A DNA stretch of 64,000 nt, from positions 124,001 through 188,000 of the forward strand of contig NZ_JACIEK010000008.1 in NCBI RefSeq assembly GCF_014196835.1. The letters run 5' to 3'. The stretch is from Aureimonas pseudogalii (GTDB lineage: Bacteria > Pseudomonadota > Alphaproteobacteria > Rhizobiales > Rhizobiaceae). The translations under genes and the position numbers were made by a program. The notes below the pieces were generated by a model that saw only the letters and a list, made by a program, of their open reading frames with translations, had not been told where the DNA came from and did no database searches. Position 1 is the stretch's first letter; the number at the start of each line of letters is the position of its first letter. Positions 57,899 to 64,000 of the stretch are shown piece after piece.

Positions 57899-58656
57899 AT
57901 GCGCGACCTCGTTTCCCGCCACCAGACGCCCACGATCCTCGTCGCCGCCATCGTCGCTCTCGCTCTCCTCGGGGTCCTCGCCGGCAAGGAGACGATCGAG
58001 GTGACGCTGACCGAGATGTTCATCCGCCTCATCGTGGTGGTCGGTCTTTCCGTCTTCATCGGCAATTCCGGGATCATCTCGTTCGGTCATGTCGGCTTCA
58101 TGCGCATCGGCGCCTACGCCCCGGCCTGGGCGACGGCAGAGCCGAGCTTCAAGTAGATCATGCTCTCGGGCATTCCGGCCCTCTTGCAGGAAAACCAGTA
58201 CCCGTTCGCGCTCCATGGTCGGCGCGCTGCTGCTGCCGGCGATCGTCGCCTTCCTTCTCAGCCTGGCGCTGATGCGGCTCCGCGGTCGACGTGAAGCGGG
58301 TGCGTCTGCTCTCCTTCGTCCTCAGTGCCGCGATCGCAGCGGCGAGCGGTGGGCTCTACGCCCAGTTCCTTGGCATCCTGACGGTCGACCCCTTCTATCT
58401 CGGCATGTCCTTCATCACTTTGGCGATGCTCGTCGTCGGCGGCATGTCCACCCTGTTGGGTGCAGTCATGGGCGTCGTCGGGGTGACCGTCATCACAGAG
58501 ATTCTGCGCCTGTTCGAGCGCGGTTCGCTCGGTGTCTCCCTGCCGTCCGACAGCCAGGAGATCGGGCTCGGCATCGTCATGGCGCTCATCCTCGTCTTGC
58601 GCCCCGATGGTCTGTCGGGCGGTCGCGAGGTCCGCTTTGGCCTGGGGGTGCGCTAG
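57899..58656 (+). pseudogene. Broken LivM-type ABC permease
   Basis: The start MRDLVSRHQTPTILVAAIVA and SVFIGNSGIISFGHVGFM are LivM-like. The frame then meets a TAG at 58154-58156 (after AEPSFK, continuing IMLSGIPALLQENQYPFAL), shifts frame near 58210 (SMVGALLLPAIVAFLLSLAL), and suffers an internal deletion near 58287, after which VDVKRVRLLSFVLSAAIAAA and SLPSDSQEIGLGIVMALIL complete the C-terminus. At least three lesions, so non-functional. Confidence 0.88.
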
Positions 58657-58726
58657 GCCGCGGCGAACCCGGCGACGCCCGCCGGACCGCTCGGCGCCAC
58701 GTCGCAGGCGGCGTGAGAAGCCCGCG

Positions 58727-59060
58727 ATGACCCTGGCGGAGACGGGTCCCGCTTCGAAGCCGGCGCCAACGCGCGGCCAGTTCGAGGCGTTGGAGCGGGA
58801 GGCCGACTTCTGCATGCTTCTCGGCGACGACGGCCATGTCACCGAGGGACCGGGCTTAAACGTTTTCGCCGTTCGCGACGGACGCATCGCGACGCCCGAT
58901 CACGGCGTTCCCGAAGGGATCACGCGCCGTTCGGTGATCGAGCTTGCGGCCGAACTCGGCCTTGATCTCGAGATCCGTCCGATCTCCGCCGACGAGTTCC
59001 GCGACGCCGACGAGATCTTTCTCTCGACCACGGCTGGCGGCCTCACGCCCGGCATCCGTG
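58727..59060 (+). pseudogene. Fragment of a class IV aminotransferase
   Basis: From about 58795 the frame reads DDGHVTEGPGLNVFAV, PDHGVPEGITRRSVIELAA and FLSTTAGGLTP, which are the central and C-terminal parts of branched-chain/D-amino-acid type PLP transferases. The PLP Lys region and N-terminal half are absent, and the reading frame ends in unrelated sequence where it meets the LysR remnant. The first ~20 codons (from ATG 58727) do not look like the family and may come from another gene start. Confidence 0.75.
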
Positions 59061-59260
59061 AAGCCGACGGAACGACTGGTCCTCACGAAGAGCGTCACGC
59101 CGAGCTGCTCTTCGAGCGCCGCGACCTGCAGGCTGACAGCGCTCTGGGTCAGGGACAGCTCGTCGGCCGCCGCCGAGAAGCTGCCGAGCCTGCCCACGGC
59201 CTCGAAGGCGGCGAGGGCGCTGGAGGACGGCAGGAGCTTGCGGGGCGTGAGCGGCATCAT
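59041..59260 (-). pseudogene. N-terminal fragment of a LysR regulator (gcdR-like remnant)
   Basis: From ATG 59260 the minus strand reads [40 protein letters not shown] and LEEQLGVTLFVRTSRSVGFT, a LysR winged helix, and then runs into unrelated sequence at the junction with the aminotransferase fragment near 59055. The effector domain is absent. It is divergent from gcdH, the position of the glutarate regulator GcdR in other proteobacteria. Confidence 0.8.
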
Positions 59261-59355
59261 CCATTCGTAAAGGGAATGGATGGCGGCGTAAACGTCGCTT
59301 GCCGGCTCTTCGCGGAAGCGCCACACAGGACGAAACGGCGACGAGGACATCATCC

Positions 59356-60543
59356 ATGACCGAGCGAACCGCATTCGACTGGAGCGATCCGTTCCATCTC
59401 GAGGACCAGCTGACGGGAGACGAGCGGATGATCCGCGACTCCGCCGCCGCTTTCGCCGCGGCCGAGCTGATGCCGCGCGTCGCCGACGCCTATCTCGAAG
59501 AGCGCACCGATCCGGGCCTGTTCCGGCTGATGGGGCAGGCAGGTCTTCTAGGGCTGACGTTGCCGGAGGAGTATGGCGCGGCGGGCGCGGGCTACGTCGC
59601 CTACGGGCTGGTGGCACGCGAGATCGAGCGCGTCGATTCCGGCTATCGCTCGATGATGTCGGTGCAGTCCTCGCTCGTGATCTATCCGATCTTCACCTAC
59701 GGCTCGGATGCGCAACGCCGCAAGTATCTGCCGGATCTGGTCGCCGGCGAGCTGATCGGCTGTTTCGGCCTGACCGAGCCCGACGCGGGCTCCGATCCCG
59801 GCGGCATGACGACGCGCGCCGAGAAGACGGAAGGCGGCTATCGCCTGAACGGTGCCAAGACCTGGATCTCCAACGCCCCGATCGCCGACGTCTTCGTGGT
59901 GTGGGCCAAGTCCTCGACGCATGGCAGCGAGATCCGCGGCTTCGTGCTCGAAAAGGGAATGAAGGGTCTCACCGCGCCGAAGATCGATAGCAAGCTCTCG
60001 CTGCGGGCCTCGATCACCGGGGAGATCGTGATGCAGGACGTCGAGGTCGCGGAGGAAGCGTTGCTGCCCGGCGTATCCGGCCTCAAGGGACCGTTCGGCT
60101 GCCTCAACCGCGCGCGCTACGGCATTTCCTGGGGCGTTCTGGGCGCCGCCGAGGATTGCTGGCACCGCGCTCGGTAGTACGGTCTCGACCGCAAGCAGTT
60201 CGGCCGCCCGCTGGCGCAGACGCAGCTCTTCCAAAAGAAGCTTGCGGACATACAGGCCGAGATCGCGCTCGGCCTTCAGGCCAGCCTGCGCGTCGGCCGC
60301 CTGATGGACGAGGGCCGGATGGCGCCGGAGATGATCTCGATCGTCAAGCGCAACAATTGCGGCAAGCCGCTCGACGCGCCCAGGGTCGCACGGGACATGC
60401 ACGGCGGCAACGGCATTCAGATCGAATATCACGTCATGCGCCACGCGCAGAACCTCGAGACCGTCAACACCTACGAGGGGACGCACGACGTTCATGCCCT
60501 GATCCTCGGCCGGGCGCAGACCGGCCTGCAGGCGTTCTTCTGA
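59356..60543 (+). pseudogene. gcdH: Glutaryl-CoA dehydrogenase gene interrupted by one nonsense codon
   Basis: The frame spans 395 codons, the normal family length, but has TAG at 60175-60177 after CWHRAR, where related enzymes have Gln ([15 protein letters not shown]). Before it are [15 protein letters not shown] and [14 protein letters not shown]; after it, [20 protein letters not shown] and [20 protein letters not shown]. It would oxidise and decarboxylate glutaryl-CoA to crotonyl-CoA in lysine/tryptophan or glutarate breakdown. Apart from this codon I see no damage. A truncated 273-residue product lacks the C-terminal helical domain with the catalytic Glu (TYEGTHD). Confidence 0.9.
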
Positions 60544-60545
60544 CC

Positions 60546-61568
60546 ATGGACGCCAAGGGCCCGCCGCCGCTGCGCGGCCTCAGGGTCGTCGAGCTCGCGC
60601 GCATTCTCGCCGGCCCGTGGATGGGCCAGACACTCGCCGATCTCGGCGCCGACGTGATCAAGGTCGAGAGCCCGGCGGGGGACGACACCCGCACGTGGGG
60701 ACCGCCTTTCGTCGAGCGCGGCGACGAGCGGTCGGCTGCCTATTTTCACGCCTGCAACCGCGGCAAGCGATCGATCACCGCCGATTTCGCCAGCCAGGAC
60801 GGGCGCGACCTCGTGCGGAGGCTCGCCGCGACCGCCGACGTGCTGATCGAGAACTTCAAGGTCGGCGGCCTGCAGCGCTACGGGCTCGACTACGAGAGCC
60901 TGAAGGCGGCCAACCCGCGCCTCGTCTACTGCTCCGTCACCGGCTTCGGGCAGGATGGCCCTGCGGCGCACCGGGCGGGTTACGACTTCATGATCCAGGG
61001 CATGAGCGGCATCATGGACCTGACGGGTGATCCCGACCGTGAGCCACAGAAGATCGGCGTCGCCTTCGCCGACATCTTCACCGGCCTTTATGGCGTCGTG
61101 GCGATCCAGGCCGCGCTCTGGCAGCGCGAGACGACCGGCGTCGGACAACACGTCGACATGGCGCTGTTCGACTGCATGACCGGCGTTCTCGCCAATCAGG
61201 CGATGAACTATCTCGTCTCGGGCACGGCGCCGCGTCGGCTCGGCAACGCCCACCCCAACATCGCGCCCTATCAGACGCTGCCCGTGACAGATGGGCACGT
61301 CATCGTCGCCTGCGGAAACGATGGGCAGTTCGCAAGGCTGACGGCGATCCTCGGCTTGGCCGAACTCGCCACAGACCCGGCGTTCGCGACCAACGCCGCG
61401 CGCGTCGCCAACCGCGAGGCGCTGACCGCACGGCTCCAGGAGAGGACATCCGCGTGGTGTCGCGACGATCTCCTGAGTGCTTTGGAGGCAGCGGGCGTGC
61501 CTGGCGGACCGATCAACTCGGTCGCCGACGTCTTCGCCGACCCGCTTCGCCGGCCAAGCTACCGCTAG
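60546..61568 (+). pseudogene. CaiB/BaiF CoA-transferase, C-terminally truncated
   Basis: A 340-residue class III CoA-transferase; family members are ~390-400 residues. It opens LRGLRVVELARILAGPWMGQ, has ADVIKVESPAGDDTRTWGPP, the catalytic Asp in VDMALFDCMTGVLANQ and PINSVADVFADP, and then ends abruptly in LRRPSYR. About 50-60 C-terminal residues are lost at ~61545. It begins two bases after gcdH, the arrangement of the glutarate:succinyl-CoA transferase with GcdH. It could keep partial folding, but I judge it inactive. Confidence 0.78.
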
Positions 61569-61783
61569 CGCAGAGACCAACCCTGAACTAACTTTCCAAC
61601 CGGACCATTCAGTGGGGGCCGATCAATCGGGGGAACACCCGGTCGAAAAAGCACCGCACTTCATTCGCCTGCGGCACGGTGCGGCGGTCGGGATCACCCG
61701 GCCGCCATCTCCGCAAGACCCTTCCGAAGCGCGCGGCAGGCGCGCGCTCCGCAAGCGCCTTCCAACTTCCACCGGAAATCAAC

Positions 61784-62191
61784 ATGACGATCTTCGACAC
61801 GCTCCTCGCCGTCGCCGACGTCGCCATCGCCAACACCGCCGCCGAAGCTTTCGTCGTCCATCCCCAGCTGCGCACGGCCAACGGCAAGCCGACACCCGAC
61901 CCCGACCGACCTGTCGTTCACGGGCGCGGCATCTTCGAACTGCGCGCCGGCCGCGCCGGCGGCGTGCCGCTTGGCAACCGATCGCACAATCCAAGGCGCA
62001 ACGATCTCCGCATGATCGCCACCGCGCCGGCTCCGCGGATCTCCATTGCCGAGTACGAGCTTGATGGCATGACGGTCCGCCAGGGCGACCGCATGGACCT
62101 CACAGACCGCTTCCCGGCTCGCCGCTTCGGCGTCGTCGCGGTCTGGCCTGACGGTCATGGGCGCGTCTGTCTCCACCTCATTGAAGTTTAG
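61784..62191 (+). CDS. Hypothetical protein, phage-like small protein
   Basis: A 135-residue protein starting MTIFDTLLAVADVAIANTAA. Its middle is Pro/Arg-rich, and the C-terminal part PARRFGVVAVWPDGHGRVCL suggests a compact beta domain. Size, composition and position beside an integrase resemble small phage head-tail or adaptor proteins, but I cannot assign a family. The chosen ATG follows CCGGAAATCAAC; a longer frame from 61679 is Arg-rich and unlikely. Confidence 0.6.
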   Translation: MTIFDTLLAVADVAIANTAAEAFVVHPQLRTANGKPTPDPDRPVVHGRGIFELRAGRAGGVPLGNRSHNPRRNDLRMIATAPAPRISIAEYELDGMTVRQGDRMDLTDRFPARRFGVVAVWPDGHGRVCLHLIEV

Positions 62192-62296
62192 TGGTGCTTC
62201 AGCTAGACGAGCGGTCCGGCGAGTCTGATCTCGCCCTTCTCGCCGACTGGCGACCACCCAGATAAACCGGGCCCGTTGGGGTTTGCGGAGGTGGCC

Positions 62297-62527
62297 GTGA
62301 GCGCAGCAACTCTCAACATCCGCGTCTCGCCGCGCCGCATGCTTTCCGCAGCGGAAGCCGCTGAGTACGTTGGGGTGCCGTTGAAGCACTTCGGCCAGGA
62401 CTGCAACGTCAAGCCTGTCGAAATATCCGGTCGGCGCCTGTACGATCTTCGGGATTTGGACGACTGGATCGATCTCATCAAGACGGGATCAAGCGAGTCG
62501 GACGACGACATCATCGGAAAGCTGTAA
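62297..62527 (+). CDS. Excisionase/MerR-like helix-turn-helix protein
   Basis: A 76-residue protein with a helix-turn-helix of excisionase type: RRMLSAAEAAEYVGVPLKHF, then ISGRRLYDLRDLDDWIDLI. It probably sets direction of recombination for the integrase gene that begins two bases after its stop. GTG at 62297 was chosen because GGAGG precedes it; an upstream TTG at 62276 is a weaker option. Confidence 0.82.
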   Translation: MSAATLNIRVSPRRMLSAAEAAEYVGVPLKHFGQDCNVKPVEISGRRLYDLRDLDDWIDLIKTGSSESDDDIIGKL

Positions 62528-62529
62528 CC

Positions 62530-63645
62530 ATGTATGTCCGTGTCCGCGGCTTCCAGATCTTCGAAGATCGCGGTGGCCGCGTGCGTTGCTACCACCGCGC
62601 AACCAGGACCGCAGTCGACCTCGTGGCGTTCCCGATCGGCTCCGTCGAGTTCTTTGCCGAGTGCGCGCGCATCGCCGCGTTGGCTTCCGCCAAAGCCGAA
62701 GAGGCCGCGCGACCCGGGACGCTGGGTGCGCTTGTCGTGGCGTATCGGGGCCACCCAGCCTTCCAGGATCTCGCGCCCCGCACGCGCAAGGATTACGGCA
62801 CCTATTTCGACTATCTGCGCCCGATCGCCGACACGCCCCTCACCAAGTTCACTCCGCCGCTGGTCGTGAAGATCCGCGACAAGGCCGCTGAAACCAAAGG
62901 TCGACGTTTCGCTGACCTCGTGAAGACGGTGCTGTCCGTCATCTTTCGGTGGGGTGTCGAGCGCGGCTATCTCAAGACCAACCCCGCCGCTTCGATCCGC
63001 AACCTCGGGCGCGCCAAGGGCGCCCCCGAGGCGAACCGGCCATGGAGCGATGGCGAGCGCCATGCCGTCCTGAGCGCCCTTCCTCGCCATATGCTGCCGG
63101 CAATAGCTTTGATGGCCTACACTGGCATGGATCCGCAGGACGCGCTCCGCTTGCCGCGAGGTTCAATCAAGGACGGCCGGGTCGATATGAAGCGGGGAAA
63201 GACCGGCCAGTCTGTCTGGCTTCCCCTGGCTGATCCCGTTCTGGCTGCGATCGCTGCCGCGCCGGCGCATGACGCGATTACGATCTGCGCCAACTCGCGC
63301 GGCGTGCCTTGGACCGTCAGCGGCTTCCGCGCCTCGTGGCGCCCCATCCGCGCCCGTCTCGAGCTTGCAGGCGAGGTCGAGCCGGGCCTTACCCTGAAGG
63401 GCCTCCGCCACACCGTGGGCGGCATCCTGAGGGAGCTTGCGCTTGATAACCGCACCATCGCAGACGTGCTCGGCCACAAGACGGAAACGATGGCGGCGCA
63501 CTACTCGCGGCGCGCCGATCTCACCGAAAAGAACACCGCAACTATCGAACGATTCTCGGTAGAAATGGCGCGCAGAACGGCTAGAATTGTCAAACCGGCG
63601 ACAGGTTCCGTCAAACCGGTCTCAACAAAGGAGCAAGAAAAGTGA
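62530..63645 (+). CDS. Tyrosine recombinase / phage-type integrase
   Basis: A 371-residue integrase. Residues ~60-160 form the core-binding domain (KDYGTYFDYLRPIADTPLTK); the catalytic domain follows. MKRGKTGQSVWLPL has the beta-hairpin Lys, LKGLRHTVGGIL the Arg II with Lys in the usual His place, and LGHKTETMAAHYSRR the second His and the Tyr nucleophile. At the Arg I position the motif is YTGMDPQDALRL, where most relatives have Arg. This spelling occurs in a group of alphaproteobacterial integrases as I recall. It lies 28 bp from the tRNA-Thr 3' end. Confidence 0.9.
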   Translation: MYVRVRGFQIFEDRGGRVRCYHRATRTAVDLVAFPIGSVEFFAECARIAALASAKAEEAARPGTLGALVVAYRGHPAFQDLAPRTRKDYGTYFDYLRPIADTPLTKFTPPLVVKIRDKAAETKGRRFADLVKTVLSVIFRWGVERGYLKTNPAASIRNLGRAKGAPEANRPWSDGERHAVLSALPRHMLPAIALMAYTGMDPQDALRLPRGSIKDGRVDMKRGKTGQSVWLPLADPVLAAIAAAPAHDAITICANSRGVPWTVSGFRASWRPIRARLELAGEVEPGLTLKGLRHTVGGILRELALDNRTIADVLGHKTETMAAHYSRRADLTEKNTATIERFSVEMARRTARIVKPATGSVKPVSTKEQEK

Positions 63646-63673
63646 AATTCTATCGCAGAAACAATGCGGTAGG

Positions 63674-63749
63674 TGGTGCCGGCTGCAGGGCTTGAACCCG
63701 CGACCCCCTGATTACAAATCAGGTGCTCTACCAGCTGAGCTAAGCCGGC
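63674..63749 (-). tRNA. tRNA-Thr(TGT)
   Basis: A 76-nt cloverleaf on the minus strand: acceptor GCCGGCT with AGCCGGC, D arm AGCTCAGCTGGTAGAGCA, anticodon stem CTGAT/ATCAG around TTTGTAA (TGT), T arm GCGGGTTCAAGCCCTGC with one G-T pair, A73 and encoded CCA. It is the likely attachment site of the integrase encoded next to it. Confidence 0.96.
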
Positions 63750-63922
63750 ACTGTTGCGGCGATAGCATGGAGAGGCGCAGCTTGCATCTCAAAAATTCGC
63801 CGAGGCTTGTACATCGAGCGGCGAAGGCGGGCGTTTCGGTCTTGTTCTCGTGAGCCGCATCCGATTGTATCCGCGCAATCGATTCCGAGCCATACGGGGT
63901 CAAGAACGAGAGGGAGGACTCC

Positions 63923-64000
63923 ATGGACCGTCGTCAATTCATTCGCACGGCCGCGACCGTGAGCGGAGGCGCCGCGGCCAGCGTCGCGATCGCCGCGCCG
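63923..64000 (+). CDS. Start of a Tat-exported protein (partial, cut by window edge)
   Basis: An open frame starting MDRRQFIRTAATVSGGAAAS from ATG 63923, preceded by GAGGGAGGA. RRQFIRT is a twin-arginine motif and the following residues are small and hydrophobic, so the protein is likely exported folded to the periplasm. Only 26 residues are visible, so the product cannot be named; periplasmic binding proteins and molybdoenzymes commonly use such leaders. Confidence 0.72.
   Translation, partial: MDRRQFIRTAATVSGGAAASVAIAAP

Larger units (their letters stand above)
61570..63749. mobile_element. Small integrase module next to tRNA-Thr, probable island end
   Basis: A hypothetical phage-like gene, an excisionase-like HTH gene and a tyrosine recombinase point right toward a tRNA-Thr whose 3' end lies 28 bp from the integrase stop. 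This is a usual arrangement when an element uses the tRNA 3' half as attachment site. The left limit is set where the CoA-transferase is truncated. I did not find a second copy of the tRNA end to mark the other boundary, so extent is an estimate. Confidence 0.5.

Noticed and set aside
57165-60177. Pyrrolysine or other recoding of TAG as a working explanation
   Set aside because: The affected genes, except gcdH, also carry truncations or frameshifts, so decay explains them without recoding.
61570-62300. A second copy of the tRNA-Thr 3' end as left attachment site
   Set aside because: I looked for the T-arm and acceptor sequence near the CoA-transferase break and found no convincing match by eye.

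Overview
The window is G+C-rich chromosomal DNA from an alphaproteobacterium, most likely of the order Hyphomicrobiales (Rhizobiales). This rests on lineage-typical genes and gene orders: purC-purS-purQ-purL-bolA-grxD, a DUF1476 ATP synthase zeta-like inhibitor, Usg, an NDUFS4-type complex I subunit, hom-glpX-recJ, and an FeS-type bacterial photolyase. I cannot name the genus from sequence alone.

0-14 kb is mostly housekeeping. It holds the purine operon (purC, purS, kptA, purQ, two small lipoprotein genes, purL) followed by bolA and a monothiol glutaredoxin; purB lies further on, next to a P1 peptidase and a periplasmic amino-acid-type binding protein. Between them are the DUF1476 protein, an HpcH/HpaI aldolase, an RBBP9-like hydrolase, cardiolipin synthase and an exo/endonuclease-phosphatase family protein. 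14-20 kb is a Mo-hydroxylase accessory cluster (flavin reductase, MoxR, CoxE-like VWA protein, split XdhC, MoeA-like/MocA fusion) without a structural oxidoreductase next to it. 19.6-22.2 kb is a photolyase group (DUF2256, a Tyr-less SDR, FeS photolyase). 22-38 kb returns to core functions: usg, radC, map, phaC, an aminotransferase, hom, glpX, recJ, cold-shock protein, NDUFS4 homologue and tRNAs for Glu, Pro and Arg.

37-54 kb is accessory metabolism. A divergent locus controlled by a LysR protein encodes PxpC, PxpB, biotin carboxylase and a short biotin carrier on one side and PxpA plus a GST on the other. Together the four minus-strand genes cover the parts of a urea-carboxylase-like enzyme. 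Next comes an eleven-gene minus-strand cluster (53.6 to 43.2 kb): a polyamine-type ABC transporter with two ATPases, two permeases and two related binding proteins (one without an export signal), two SDRs, an HpPgdA/cyclic-imidase-like CE4 enzyme, a CobW GTPase with a His-rich loop and a small CxxC protein. A GntR-family regulator with two winged-helix domains is divergent from it, and the gap holds a perfect 8-bp inverted repeat. My reading is an uptake and ring-opening or deamidation pathway for an unknown cyclic amide or amine. This is the best candidate in the window for an undescribed system.

55.1-61.6 kb is a gene graveyard: a broken Mo-hydroxylase operon, fragments of LivH and LivM, an aminotransferase fragment, a LysR fragment, and a gcdH/CoA-transferase pair broken by a nonsense codon and a truncation. 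It abuts a small integrase module (61.6-63.7 kb) beside tRNA-Thr, consistent with an island boundary. The last bases open a gene with a Tat-type leader.
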